Part shown: in pieces, positions 7,222 through 16,330 of the stretch | Numbering within the stretch: position 1 is the first letter of the stretch | How the letters are laid out: the number at the start of each line of letters is the position of its first letter | From: Agathobacter sp. | GTDB lineage: Bacteria; Bacillota; Clostridia; Lachnospirales; Lachnospiraceae | DNA length: 49,295 nt | Direction: 5' to 3' | Assembly: GCA_017481285.1 (NCBI GenBank) | Contig: JAFUPI010000087.1 | Span: 1 to 49,295 of the forward strand | The notes under the pieces: model-generated | Database searches by the model: none | Seen by the model: the letters and a program-made list of their open reading frames with translations, nothing else | What the model was told of the DNA's origin: nothing | Made by a program: the position numbers and the translations under genes

Positions 7222-8592
7222 ATGAACGAAAATAAACAGACAAACGAAATGGCAACTGGAAGTATTCCAAAGCTCTTTTTTAAATTAGCAATTCCAGCTG
7301 TAGTGGCTCAGGTCGTAAACCTGCTCTACAACATCGTTGACCGTATTTATATCGGACACATTCCAGAGATAGGGGCTTCTGCACTTACTGGTGTAGGACT
7401 TTTCTCCGCAATTTTAATGTTAATCACTGCATTCTCTATGCTGGCAGGTGCAGGTGGTGCTCCACTTGCTTCCATCGCATTAGGAAAAAATGACAAAGAA
7501 CAGGCAGAAAAAATCATGACGAACTCTTTTCTGCTCCTACTTGTCTTTGCGGCAATACTTACGGTTGTGTTCTATATATTTGCACCAACACTCCTTACCA
7601 TGTTTGGTGCCAGTGAAGTAACCTTACCATACGCAGTAGATTATGCTCGCATTTACATACTCGGAACTGTATTCGTGCTAATCGTTACCGGTATGAACCC
7701 ATTTGTAACAACTCAAGGCTTTGCAAACATTGCTATGTTGACAACCATTATCGGTGCGGTAATCAATATCATCCTTGATCCTATCTTCATCTTTGCATTA
7801 GGTATGGGAGTAAAGGGAGCAGCCATTGCAACTGTACTTAGCCAGGCTGTTGGTGCAATTTGGATTCTCCGCTTCCTTTCTGGAAATAAAACAATACTGA
7901 AATTAAGAAAAGAAAATATGAAACTGGACCCTAAGATTTTTGGACCAACCTTAGCACTTGGTATTTCACCATTTATTATGGTTTCAACCGAAAGTTTACT
8001 GTCCATCAGTTTTACCACCAGCCTTGCCAAATACGGCGGTGACATAGCAGTCGGAGCAATGACAATCATCACAAGTATTAACATGTTGGTTACTATGCCA
8101 CTTCAAGGCTTCACCCAAGGTGGACAGCCAATCAGGAGCTATAACTATGGTGCTGGAAATGTTGACCGCGTGAAAAAGGCGTTCCTTATGCAGTTTGGTG
8201 TATGTGTTGGGTATGCCACTCTTTTCTGGGGATTATGTATGCTGATGCCAAATGTGTTTGCAGGTATTTTCACTACAGATGCAACCCTCGCAGAATATGC
8301 TTCATGGGCCATCCGCATTTATATGGCTGGTATCTTCTCTGTCGGCTTCCAGCTCAGTTGTCAGCAGAGCTTTATGGCACTCGGACAGGCGGCAATTAGT
8401 TTGGTAATGGCTTTCCTTCGTAAGCTGATACTGCTAATTCCACTTATTTTTATCCTGCCAAACTTCTTCGCAGATAAAGTTTTTGCCGTATTCCTTGCAG
8501 AACCTGTCAGCGATATCCTCGCTGCAACTATTACGACGATTGTATTCTTTACACAGTTTAAAAAGATTATGAACAAGGCTAAGCAAGCCTAA
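7222..8592 (+). CDS. MATE family multidrug efflux transporter
   Basis: A 456-aa protein with about 12 membrane helices and two homologous halves. The family hallmarks are GSIPKLFFKLAIPAVVAQVVNLLYNIVD at the start, LGKNDKEQAEKIMTNSF after helix 2, and QGFTQGGQPIRSYNYGAGN in the second half. MATE proteins export cationic drugs and metabolites using Na+ or H+ gradients. It is the only long gene on the plus strand and is divergent from merR, sharing a MerR-style promoter. AAAGG precedes the ATG and a strong terminator follows. Function as the regulated exporter of the MerR effector is inferred. Confidence 0.95.
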   Translation: MNENKQTNEMATGSIPKLFFKLAIPAVVAQVVNLLYNIVDRIYIGHIPEIGASALTGVGLFSAILMLITAFSMLAGAGGAPLASIALGKNDKEQAEKIMTNSFLLLLVFAAILTVVFYIFAPTLLTMFGASEVTLPYAVDYARIYILGTVFVLIVTGMNPFVTTQGFANIAMLTTIIGAVINIILDPIFIFALGMGVKGAAIATVLSQAVGAIWILRFLSGNKTILKLRKENMKLDPKIFGPTLALGISPFIMVSTESLLSISFTTSLAKYGGDIAVGAMTIITSINMLVTMPLQGFTQGGQPIRSYNYGAGNVDRVKKAFLMQFGVCVGYATLFWGLCMLMPNVFAGIFTTDATLAEYASWAIRIYMAGIFSVGFQLSCQQSFMALGQAAISLVMAFLRKLILLIPLIFILPNFFADKVFAVFLAEPVSDILAATITTIVFFTQFKKIMNKAKQA

Positions 8593-8616
8593 GCGAAAGC
8601 AATCATTTAGACAAGC

Positions 8617-8648
8617 AAAAAGGACTCCGAATTTCGGAGTCCTTTTTA
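8617..8648 (+). terminator. Bidirectional terminator of the MATE and FUSC genes
   Basis: A perfect 10-bp stem (AGGACTCCGA / TCGGAGTCCT, loop ATT) is flanked by an A-run upstream and a T-run downstream, at the convergent junction of two genes. Confidence 0.92.
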
Positions 8649-8680
8649 TAATTGAAAATTATTCTGTTTCTTTTAGAAAG

Positions 8681-9601
8681 TTATTTCACTGCTTCTTTGA
8701 TGGTTTCCATCAGCTCATCTCGCAAATCCAAAATCTTTCCCACATGATAATTGGTAATGATATCCTCTTCCTCATATCGGATAATTTTTCGTACATCTCG
8801 AATTTTAGCACCACTATCTTCCAACCGTTTGCGAACATCTGGGTCTAAGCGTCCCGGATGCTCCATCTGAGAAAGCACTTCCATCTGTGCCATCAACTCA
8901 CGAGCTCTATTCTCGCACTTAAGGAAAATCTCCAGTTTCTGCTTATCCTGCTTTACACTGAACGGCAGCCACTGCTTCGAATAAATCCCCAACTGACTCG
9001 CCATATCGTTGATGGTATTACGCATCTTTTCCGTATCAGGATATTCTTTATCTCCATCAAACATTTCTTCTAAGAATACGATGACTTCTTTCTCCAAATA
9101 TTCAAAAGCCTGACGAATTTTTAAACTATTATCATATGGCAAAATAAGCACATTGATAATCATACCGATTGCTAAACCAATCGCTGTATCCCAAAGTCTG
9201 CCAAGAGCATACTCAAATGGATATACATCTGCATTCATACAACTCATTACTACAACCAAACATGGTAAGTTAGGCGAATAGTAAATACCTAATACATTGT
9301 AAATTACTATGATAACTACAACTCCTACCCCTACTGTCAGTAAAGAATTGATTGGAACCAAAGATAATCCTGCTGCTACAATTGCACCCAGAATCATTCC
9401 TACGATTTGAGCCATACACGCCTCAAGGGACTGCTTAAAGGTATTTTCCATGGCAGACATTGCACCAAGCATAGCGAAAACCATTCTTGATGCAGCAGAC
9501 GTTGTTCCAAACATAGATACTACAACAAGTGCCAAAATAACTGCAATCGCTGATTTAAAGGTCCTTCGACCAATGTGAATTCTCTTATAATTTATTTTCA
9601 T
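8681..9601 (-). CDS. FUSC/ArAE-family aromatic acid exporter-like membrane protein
   Basis: A 306-aa protein. The N-terminal half has five or six hydrophobic segments opening with RTFKSAIAVILALVV, as in ArAE_1/DUF939 members. The C-terminal half (from about residue 165) is a charged helical cytoplasmic domain. Related proteins (for example AaeB and the FUSC superfamily) export aromatic carboxylic acids or resemble them, although the Firmicute short form is not characterised. Its ATG overlaps the dut stop codon by one base (TAATG), so the two genes are translationally coupled. Confidence 0.8.
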   Translation of the reverse strand: MKINYKRIHIGRRTFKSAIAVILALVVVSMFGTTSAASRMVFAMLGAMSAMENTFKQSLEACMAQIVGMILGAIVAAGLSLVPINSLLTVGVGVVVIIVIYNVLGIYYSPNLPCLVVVMSCMNADVYPFEYALGRLWDTAIGLAIGMIINVLILPYDNSLKIRQAFEYLEKEVIVFLEEMFDGDKEYPDTEKMRNTINDMASQLGIYSKQWLPFSVKQDKQKLEIFLKCENRARELMAQMEVLSQMEHPGRLDPDVRKRLEDSGAKIRDVRKIIRYEEEDIITNYHVGKILDLRDELMETIKEAVK

Positions 9602-10035
9602 TACTGTTTTCCTGTTGAACCAAAACCACCACGGCTATCATTTCCAAGGTGTTCTACTTCTTCGAATACAATCTTTGGCTGATTTTCTACGATACGAAAC
9701 TGTGCAATTCGGTCATTTACATGGATTACTGTATCGCGGGTTGCATACACAGGCATTCTCCACATATCATCATCACCACAGTAAGAACAGTCTACGATAC
9801 CAATGCTATTGGTCTGGATAAGTCCCCATGTTTTGAATGTAGAGCTACGTGGAGCAAGGTGTCCTTCATACCCCTTTGGAAGCTCCATCGCTACACCAAG
9901 AGGGATAAGTTTGAAATCACCAGCTTTAAGTTCTACTTCTTCGGAAGCACGAAGGTCAATCCAGTCTGATTTGCCATCGATGTAATCTAATTTTTCAATC
10001 TTATCAGTAAAATATTTAATACGAATCTTTTCCAT
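9601..10035 (-). CDS. dut: dUTP diphosphatase (dUTPase)
   Basis: A 144-aa trimeric-type dUTPase that hydrolyses dUTP to dUMP and pyrophosphate, keeping uracil out of DNA. Recognisable motifs in order are WIDLRA (variant motif 1), APRSST (motif 2), NSIGIVDCSYCGDDD (motif 3, uracil pocket, with C-S-Y-C-G in place of the usual D-x-Y-R-G), DRIAQFRIV (motif 4) and RGGFGSTGK (motif 5, P-loop-like). The length fits the family. It overlaps the FUSC gene, an unusual pairing without an obvious metabolic link. Confidence 0.92.
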   Translation of the reverse strand: MEKIRIKYFTDKIEKLDYIDGKSDWIDLRASEEVELKAGDFKLIPLGVAMELPKGYEGHLAPRSSTFKTWGLIQTNSIGIVDCSYCGDDDMWRMPVYATRDTVIHVNDRIAQFRIVENQPKIVFEEVEHLGNDSRGGFGSTGKQ

Positions 10036-10065
10036 GATACGTCTCCATTCTTTTATCTAATCGAA

Positions 10066-11076
10066 TTATTTCCAATCAAGAGCATTACTTTCTACTCTCT
10101 TCTCACGAAGCATTAAGTCATATACTGCTTCTTTCGCAGATTTGTCTTCGAAAAGCACTTTGTTTACCTCTTCAATAATAGGCATAGTCACATAGTACTT
10201 CTTTCCAAGTGCCAATGCTGCTTTTGCAGAATATACACCTTCGACTACCATCTTTACTTCCTTGGTTGCCTGATCCATAGTCATCCCCTGTCCCATAAGC
10301 TCGCCAGCCTTACGGTTACGGCTGTGCTTACTCTGACAGGTTACGATAAGATCGCCAACACCTGTTAATCCGTTGATGGTTTCTGCCTTTGCACCCATAG
10401 CAAGTGCTAAACGGCTTACTTCTGAAATACCGCGTACGATAAGAGCAGCCTTTGTATTATCCCCAAAGCCAAGTCCATCACACATACCTGCGGCAAGTGC
10501 GATAACGTTCTTAAACGAACCGCCAAGCTCCATACCAAGCATATCAGGGCTTGTGTATACACGGAAGGTTTCATTCATGAATGTATCCTGAATAAATTCT
10601 GCTGATTTTTGTGTATGAGCTCCTGCAACTACCGTCGTTGGAAGCCCCTGACCCACTTCTTCTGCATGAGATGGTCCACAAAGTACACATACATCTGCCT
10701 GTGGAATTTCTTCTTCTACGATATCTGTGATGGTCATAAAGGTGTCGTCTTCAATACCTTTACCTACACAGGCAATAATCTGTCCTTCTTCTACAAAAGC
10801 TGCCATATTCTTAGAAGTACTTCTTGTGAAAATAGAAGGCACTGCCAAAACAAGCATATCCATGCCTTTGATAGCCGTTTCCATATCCGTCGTAAATGAA
10901 ATATTATCTGCTAATTTCACACCTGGAAGCTTGTCAACATGCTCTCTGTGTTCATTTAACATCTTAATTTCGTCTTCCATGATAGACCAAATCACTACTT
11001 CATGATTGTTTCTCGCAAGGTTTACTGCCAAGGCTGTTCCCCAGCTACCAGCTCCAATAATTCCTATTTTTCGCAT
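10066..11076 (-). CDS. gpsA: NAD(P)-dependent glycerol-3-phosphate dehydrogenase
   Basis: A 336-aa enzyme that reduces dihydroxyacetone phosphate to sn-glycerol 3-phosphate for phospholipid synthesis. The dinucleotide fold starts at GAGSWGTALAV (residues 8-18). VLCGPSHAEEVGQGLPTTVV and LGGSFKNVIALAAGMCDGLGFGDNTKAALIVRG carry the substrate-binding and catalytic lysines. Its start overlaps the end of plsY by 13 nt. The next step, acylation of glycerol 3-phosphate, is done by PlsY, so the overlap joins consecutive reactions. Confidence 0.97.
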   Translation of the reverse strand: MRKIGIIGAGSWGTALAVNLARNNHEVVIWSIMEDEIKMLNEHREHVDKLPGVKLADNISFTTDMETAIKGMDMLVLAVPSIFTRSTSKNMAAFVEEGQIIACVGKGIEDDTFMTITDIVEEEIPQADVCVLCGPSHAEEVGQGLPTTVVAGAHTQKSAEFIQDTFMNETFRVYTSPDMLGMELGGSFKNVIALAAGMCDGLGFGDNTKAALIVRGISEVSRLALAMGAKAETINGLTGVGDLIVTCQSKHSRNRKAGELMGQGMTMDQATKEVKMVVEGVYSAKAALALGKKYYVTMPIIEEVNKVLFEDKSAKEAVYDLMLREKRVESNALDWK

Positions 11077-11729
11077 TCTTTTTTAATCTCCGCTTTCTGA
11101 CCTAACTTGTTTTCAGTTCCTTTAAATAAACGTACGATATTTTCTCTGTGTTGGAATATAGCTAAAAGACCTAATATAAGTACTAATGTATCAAATTCAT
11201 ATACGGATGTTTCAGGCACACCTAAAATACCATAATAGTTAAACACAAAAATCTGTACGACTAATAAAATAGACATCATAATAGAGCCCAAAGAAACATA
11301 TTTACTTAAGGCAATACAAAGTATAAATACCGTAAGACATACTGGTACTGCACCAGGGAAAAGAGCAAAGGTTAAGCCTGCTGTACATGCAATCCCTTTT
11401 CCACCTTTAAATTTAAAGTAAAATGGAAAGTTATGTCCCATTACTGCTCCAAGCCCTGCGTATAACTCAATAATCGTCATATCAAAGCCAGAGGTATGAA
11501 ATAATACATTCGCAAGCACAATGGCTAAAATAGTTTTCGCACAATCACCAAAGAAAGTAATCCCTGCTGCCGCCCATCCTAACGTACGAAGTGTGTTAGT
11601 CGCACCAGTATTTCCACTTCCATGTTTACGAATGTCAATCCCACGCTTTCTTCCAACTAAATAACCAGTTGGAAAACAACCGCAGAAATACCCAATTACC
11701 AGTGCCATCAAACGTGTTACTGCTATCAT
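11064..11729 (-). CDS. plsY: Acyl-phosphate:glycerol-3-phosphate acyltransferase PlsY
   Basis: A 221-aa membrane enzyme transferring acyl groups from acyl-phosphate to the sn-1 position of glycerol 3-phosphate. Five membrane helices and the three family motifs are visible: GSGNTGATNTLRTLG, GHNFPFYFKFKGGKGIA and, weakly, the third near GILGVPE. The charged C-terminal tail is short. Its ATG shares a base with the der stop codon (TAATG) and its end overlaps gpsA, giving a tightly coupled der-plsY-gpsA transcript. Confidence 0.97.
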   Translation of the reverse strand: MIAVTRLMALVIGYFCGCFPTGYLVGRKRGIDIRKHGSGNTGATNTLRTLGWAAAGITFFGDCAKTILAIVLANVLFHTSGFDMTIIELYAGLGAVMGHNFPFYFKFKGGKGIACTAGLTFALFPGAVPVCLTVFILCIALSKYVSLGSIMMSILLVVQIFVFNYYGILGVPETSVYEFDTLVLILGLLAIFQHRENIVRLFKGTENKLGQKAEIKKECEK

Positions 11730-13054
11730 TATTTATCTTCCTTTCGTTCACGGGTGATGAATTTAAGAGCAGTACCCTTAAATCCAAAAGTGTCACGGAT
11801 GCGGTTTTCCAAATATCTGGTATAAGAAAAATGCATCAGGTTCTTATCATTTACAAATACTACGAAAGTAGGTGGTTTTACCGATACCTGTGTCACGTAG
11901 TAAATCTTTAATCTCTTACCTTTATCTGTAGGTGGCTGCTGCATTGCAACCGCTTCTGCTACGATTTCATTTAATACACCAGTTGCTACACGCATACTGT
12001 TGTTTTCGATAACTACATCGATCGTTTCGAAAATCTTGTGAAGTCTCTGTCCTGATTTTGCAGAAATGAAAAGAATTTCTGCATAAGGCATAAAGCTTAA
12101 GACATCACGAATATCCTGTGTATGTTCTTTTACAGTATTATTATCTTTTTCAATGGCATCCCACTTGTTTACGGCGATGATAACACCTTTTCCTCTATCG
12201 TGGGCAATACCTGCAATCTTAGCATCCTGTTCGGTTACGCCTTCTGTTGCATCAATCATAATGATGGCAACATCACAACGTTCCACTGCTGCCACGGCAC
12301 GAATAATACTGAAACGCTCGATTTCTTCGGTAATCTTGCTCTTACGACGAATACCTGCGGTATCAATGAAAATATATTCCTGTCCGTTGTATTTGATTGC
12401 AGTATCAATCGCATCACGAGTTGTACCTGCGATATTCGATACGATCACACGGTCTTCCTGTGCAAGCTTATTGATAAGTGAAGACTTACCTACGTTTGGT
12501 TTACCAATAATAGCAATACGTGGACGTTCATCCTCTACTTCTTCTTTCGCAGATTCTGGGAAGTATTTTACCACTTCATCTAACATATCACCCAAACCAG
12601 TTTTCTCTGTTGCTGAGATTGGGTATGGTTCCCCGATACCTAAGTTGTAAAATTCATAGACATCTGCCTGGAATTTCTCAAAGCTGTCTACCTTGTTTAC
12701 TACAAGTACAACTGGTTTGTGAGAACGGCGAAGCATATCTGCAACCTTCGAATCTGCATCCTGAAGGCCCTGTCTTACGTCTACGACAAACATGATTACA
12801 TCTGCGGTATCAATCGCAATCTGTGCCTGCTCACGCATCTGTGAAAGGATGATATCGGAACTGTCTGGTTCGATACCTCCTGTATCAATCATTGTGAAAT
12901 TATAATCTAACCATGATACATCCGCATAAATACGGTCTCTTGTTACACCTGGAGTATCTTTTACAATCGAGATACGCTCTCCTGCAAGTGCATTAAAGAG
13001 TGTTGATTTGCCAACATTTGGGCGGCCAACTACGGCCACGATTGGTTTACTCAT
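11729..13054 (-). CDS. der: Ribosome biogenesis GTPase Der (EngA)
   Basis: A 441-aa essential GTPase needed for 50S subunit maturation. Two tandem G domains are clear: GRPNVGKST (10-18), DTGG and NKVD (120-123), then GKPNVGKSS (184-192), DTAG and NKWD. A C-terminal KH-like domain ends in [14 protein letters not shown]. The length is typical of the family. It lies 17 nt after the DUF512 gene and overlaps plsY by one base, an order common in Clostridia. Confidence 0.98.
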   Translation of the reverse strand: MSKPIVAVVGRPNVGKSTLFNALAGERISIVKDTPGVTRDRIYADVSWLDYNFTMIDTGGIEPDSSDIILSQMREQAQIAIDTADVIMFVVDVRQGLQDADSKVADMLRRSHKPVVLVVNKVDSFEKFQADVYEFYNLGIGEPYPISATEKTGLGDMLDEVVKYFPESAKEEVEDERPRIAIIGKPNVGKSSLINKLAQEDRVIVSNIAGTTRDAIDTAIKYNGQEYIFIDTAGIRRKSKITEEIERFSIIRAVAAVERCDVAIIMIDATEGVTEQDAKIAGIAHDRGKGVIIAVNKWDAIEKDNNTVKEHTQDIRDVLSFMPYAEILFISAKSGQRLHKIFETIDVVIENNSMRVATGVLNEIVAEAVAMQQPPTDKGKRLKIYYVTQVSVKPPTFVVFVNDKNLMHFSYTRYLENRIRDTFGFKGTALKFITRERKEDK

Positions 13055-13071
13055 GATTTACCTCTTCTTTC

Positions 13072-14439
13072 TTAATCTTCTACTTCATATCCAAGCATTG
13101 CCTCAAACAACGCTAAACCACTAGATTTTACAATAATTACCGGCACTTGTAAAGCATTTTCCACGTCTTCTACAGTTTGGTCGTCCAAAAATACACGTTC
13201 CCCAGAACGCAGCATATTGCATGGAATTGCAATGGTATTTCCCAGTTCCTTATCCTTTGCCTGTGCAATCAAATCCTGTGCCGTAATCAAACCTGACACT
13301 GTGATTTTCTCCCCAAAGAAATCATTTCGAATATCAAGGACTTCTACCTCATAACCTGGAAACTCCTGCATGAAGTCTGCTGCCATTTGACGAAGGAAAG
13401 GTGCTGCCAAACGTCCTGTGATTAAAGTCACCTTATGGTGCCCATCCAATTCCTCGTTTAACACCTTCATCACTTCATCTTTATAACCAGGCTCTGCCTT
13501 AGCATCTTCCAAAGCCTCTGCAAATTCATTCATCAACAGTCGAAGCATACCTACGCCATTTTCCAACTGAAGATATCCGTCATAGCTGTCTTCTTCTGGA
13601 AGTGGACGTTCTGCCAAAAGATACCATTCGTCGCTGGCATGAATAAAATGCATATCATGTTCTTCCATACATTTAGCTTGCCACTTTTCGATGGTTTCAA
13701 TTACTTGAGTAGCATCTTCTTTCGTAAAAGGCTCCAGTGGATACAAACCTTCACGATATTTACTAAGCCCTACTGGCACTACCGATACACTTTCCATATA
13801 TGGCAGATACTTCGATAAATCTCTAATCGAACGCTCCAGCTCTTCGCCATCATTTACGCCCTTACAAAGTACAATCTGTCCATTCATCTGAATGCCGGCT
13901 TCGTAAAGCCTATCAATCTTCTTTAATGCATCTCCCGCAAAACGATTGTGAAGCATCATACAGCGCAGCTCCGGATTGGTCGTCTGTACCGAAATATTGA
14001 TTGGTCCCATATGATACTGAATAATACGGTCCAAATCCTTGTCCTTCATATTGGTAAGCGTCACATAATTCCCCTGTAAAAAGGAAAGTCTGCTATCATC
14101 ATCCTTGAAATACAGGGTTTCTCTCATCCCTGGTGGCATCTGGTCAATAAAGCAGAAAATACATTTGTTGGTACAGGATTTGTAATCATCCATCAAACCA
14201 TTTTCAAACTCAATACCTAAATCCTCGTTATATTCTTTTTCGATTTCTAGTTCCCATTCCTCGCCATCGGCTTTGCGAATGAGAATTTCCAGATATTCAT
14301 CATTTACCATGTAATGATAATCGAATACGTCCTCTATTTCATTTCCATTAATCGAAACCAGCACATCACCAGCCTCAATTTCCAGCTCCTGGGCAATACT
14401 GCCTGGAGTGATTTTGTATATAATATGTTCTTTGCTCAT
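13072..14439 (-). CDS. DUF512 / PDZ-containing radical-SAM-like FeS protein
   Basis: A 455-aa protein with an N-terminal PDZ-like domain (IYKITPGSIAQELEIEAGDVLVSINGNEIED), a radical-SAM-type cluster motif CTNKCIFCFIDQMP near residues 92-105 and a C-terminal DUF512 domain with a GRLAAPFLRQMA segment. It is nearly always next to der in Clostridia and cyanobacteria, but its reaction is unknown. GGGAG precedes the ATG. It heads the DUF512-der-plsY-gpsA operon; the palindrome in its promoter suggests regulation. Confidence 0.9.
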   Translation of the reverse strand: MSKEHIIYKITPGSIAQELEIEAGDVLVSINGNEIEDVFDYHYMVNDEYLEILIRKADGEEWELEIEKEYNEDLGIEFENGLMDDYKSCTNKCIFCFIDQMPPGMRETLYFKDDDSRLSFLQGNYVTLTNMKDKDLDRIIQYHMGPINISVQTTNPELRCMMLHNRFAGDALKKIDRLYEAGIQMNGQIVLCKGVNDGEELERSIRDLSKYLPYMESVSVVPVGLSKYREGLYPLEPFTKEDATQVIETIEKWQAKCMEEHDMHFIHASDEWYLLAERPLPEEDSYDGYLQLENGVGMLRLLMNEFAEALEDAKAEPGYKDEVMKVLNEELDGHHKVTLITGRLAAPFLRQMAADFMQEFPGYEVEVLDIRNDFFGEKITVSGLITAQDLIAQAKDKELGNTIAIPCNMLRSGERVFLDDQTVEDVENALQVPVIIVKSSGLALFEAMLGYEVED

Positions 14440-14461
14440 AGGTCACTCCCTTCCCATTAAC

Positions 14462-14490
14462 ATTATATCGACATGTCGATATAACATCAA
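14462..14490 (-). promoter_or_regulatory. DUF512-der promoter with perfect 22-bp palindrome
   Basis: TTGATG (14485-14490) and TATAAT (14462-14467) are 17 nt apart on the minus strand. A perfect palindrome with arms TTATATCGACA/TGTCGATATAA (14463-14484) covers the whole spacer. Its TATCGA/TCGATA core resembles the PadR-type operators at 1786-1833 but with a 4-nt rather than 3-nt centre. Confidence 0.7.
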
Positions 14491-14504
14491 CATTAAATTT
14501 TGAG

Positions 14505-14541
14505 ATTAAAAATGGGATACCAAAACTGGTATCCCATTTCA
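14505..14541 (-). terminator. Terminator of the AT-rich lipoprotein operon
   Basis: Arms AAATGGGATACCA (14510-14522) and TGGTATCCCATTT (14527-14539) form a 13-bp stem with a 4-nt loop, followed on the minus strand by a T-run. Confidence 0.9.
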
Positions 14542-14560
14542 TCCTCATGCATTTTCTCAT

Positions 14561-15697
14561 TTATTTTATAATCATTATTGTAAATTTGGAGTCCTCATCC
14601 TCATTTACAAATGAATACTTACAATTCCATCCATCAAAAAGATAACCACAATATGTACCCTCGCTTTCTCGAATAGACATATATGTCTTATCTATAATAT
14701 TATAAGCATAAACACCATTATCTTGATTTACGATTATAACATTGTCTAGAACTGTAAATGAAAAATAATAGTCAGTAGGAATATAGTAGAAAAGATCATT
14801 TTTTATATCATAAACTTGGATATTCTTATGTTTCTCCGCTGATTTTCTCCATGCACACATCTCATTATTTCCACGTAACGCTTCAACTTTTCCTAACGTT
14901 TCAACTGTTACACAATCCGATTCCTTTTCTATAAAAATACTTGTGCTATCATTTTGGTATTTATATGTTAAAAGAACATTATCCTCAAGAGTTATACGAG
15001 CATATGGAGTCCATGTATCAATCCCGTCCTTCAAAACAGTTATATTATTCCGCATAAAATCATACTTATAAATAACAGATTCATAATCTCTTCCTTTTAT
15101 CAGATCATACCATAACACGCTATCTTCTGTTATCTTTGGAGTAGCAGAATTTAATTCTCCATCAACATCGCCATATTTGAAAAGTACATGTGGCTTTATA
15201 TCTTCCTCAATGTCGTATGCCATTATCTTCCATGCAACACTATGCGAATTACTCTCTTCCCAAATAAGAGTTTTACCATTATATTGTAAACTTAAAACGA
15301 CGACACAAAATTCTTCATCATACTGATAAAGCAATCTGTCTTCACCAGATTTCATATCGTACATACGAATCTGTGTGTTATAACTTTTATCAAACTCTAT
15401 TCCATCACTCCATGTTGGATCCTGAAAAAAGAATTCATAATCTAATGAATAAAATACTTTTTCTTCATATACAAAACATGTCCTTGCTTCCGCCCTTGAA
15501 TCAATGTCTACAGACACTTCTGATATTTTTAATTCCAAATCTTGATTTGTAAATATAGAATCATTGATTTCTATGGCCTCTCGCTGTTTTAAGTCAATGT
15601 TATTTGGTTCTTCGTATTCCTCTTCTTTTTGACATCCTGTTAATAGAAATAGTGCTACTAGGAATATTGAAAAAATATTACACACTTTTCTTCCCAT
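14561..15697 (-). CDS. Secreted lipoprotein, beta-propeller-like, unknown function
   Basis: A 378-aa protein with a lipoprotein signal: hydrophobic FSIFLVALF followed by the lipobox LLTGC (cysteine 22) and an acidic linker. The rest has repeated short beta segments with aromatic/aspartate turns (for example IRMYDMKSGEDRLLYQY, IMAYDIEEDIKPHVLFKY, VYKYDF/VYAYNIIDKTY). These are spaced like blades of a propeller, as in DUF5050-type proteins. I do not recognise a catalytic motif. It sits 14 nt after the C39-like gene with a TAGGAGG site, so the two form one operon. Base composition is clearly more AT-rich than in neighbours, suggesting acquisition. Confidence 0.7.
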   Translation of the reverse strand: MGRKVCNIFSIFLVALFLLTGCQKEEEYEEPNNIDLKQREAIEINDSIFTNQDLELKISEVSVDIDSRAEARTCFVYEEKVFYSLDYEFFFQDPTWSDGIEFDKSYNTQIRMYDMKSGEDRLLYQYDEEFCVVVLSLQYNGKTLIWEESNSHSVAWKIMAYDIEEDIKPHVLFKYGDVDGELNSATPKITEDSVLWYDLIKGRDYESVIYKYDFMRNNITVLKDGIDTWTPYARITLEDNVLLTYKYQNDSTSIFIEKESDCVTVETLGKVEALRGNNEMCAWRKSAEKHKNIQVYDIKNDLFYYIPTDYYFSFTVLDNVIIVNQDNGVYAYNIIDKTYMSIRESEGTYCGYLFDGWNCKYSFVNEDEDSKFTIMIIK

Positions 15698-15711
15698 GTT
15701 GAAAGCACCTC

Positions 15712-16203
15712 CTAATAAATCAGATACCTACCACTTGCACTAATACAATTATACGCTTCTTCTACTGACACCGTGTGTATTCCATAATATTCCTCCATAT
15801 AATTACAATCTACAATCCTTACATCATCAGTTCTTCTATCATAAACATCTAAACTTAAATAGTGTCCATAAGATTTACCATTATAATAGTCTAAATATTG
15901 TGTACGTGCATGTAACACCACTGGCTTACCACATGTTAAAGAGGTTGCAATGCAATCCTTAAAACTATAAATTGAACTAAATGAACTACCTAATTTAGAT
16001 TGATATACTCTACCATATATATTATATTTATTTAGTGCATTCACCATTTGATATACATATGTACCATCCACCGAATTAGTACCACATTCTACTTCTAACG
16101 TTTCTATTTTCTTTTCATCAGTATCACCTGCATAATAACTACTTGGCAAAACCATCCCCACTAATAAAAAAACTATTAATATAATTTTTTCTGTTTTTTT
16201 CAT
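15712..16203 (-). CDS. Secreted C39-like papain-fold protein lacking the cysteine region
   Basis: A 163-aa protein with an N-terminal signal peptide (MKKTEKIILIVFLLVGMVLP). The rest resembles the second half of C39-like peptidase proteins. VDGTYVYQMVNALNKYN, then GKPVVLHARTQYL and the histidine-containing SYGHYLSLDVYDRRTDDVRIVDCNY match the part that follows the catalytic cysteine. The usual N-terminal CGPA-type segment with the nucleophile is absent between the signal peptide and this region. It may be inactive, or may have arisen by internal deletion. AAAGGAG precedes the ATG; a palindrome lies upstream. Confidence 0.55.
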   Translation of the reverse strand: MKKTEKIILIVFLLVGMVLPSSYYAGDTDEKKIETLEVECGTNSVDGTYVYQMVNALNKYNIYGRVYQSKLGSSFSSIYSFKDCIATSLTCGKPVVLHARTQYLDYYNGKSYGHYLSLDVYDRRTDDVRIVDCNYMEEYYGIHTVSVEEAYNCISASGRYLIY

Positions 16204-16224
16204 AGAAATTCTCCTTTTTCTTTT

Positions 16225-16277
16225 TATTATAGCATTTCATTTCTGATTACCACTACCATATATGGTAGTAGGTAATC
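16225..16277 (-). promoter_or_regulatory. Promoter and large palindrome upstream of the C39-like gene
   Basis: Positions 16245-16277 form a near-perfect 33-nt inverted repeat (arms GATTACC-ACTACCATA and its complement, one extra base on one side) with a perfect 18-bp core at 16252-16269. A TATAAT -10 lies about 17 nt downstream on the minus strand at about 16227-16232, so the palindrome covers the -35 region. No TTGACA is seen. The binding protein is unknown. Confidence 0.6.
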
Positions 16278-16330
16278 CAAATTTTTAATTTAATTTTATG
16301 CAGATTTACTAACAATTTCCAATACAAACC

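Noticed and set aside
12122..12650. Two overlapping plus-strand frames opposite der
   Set aside because: Codons are the antisense of the conserved der G domains; no ribosome sites, and the protein sequences look like translated complements.
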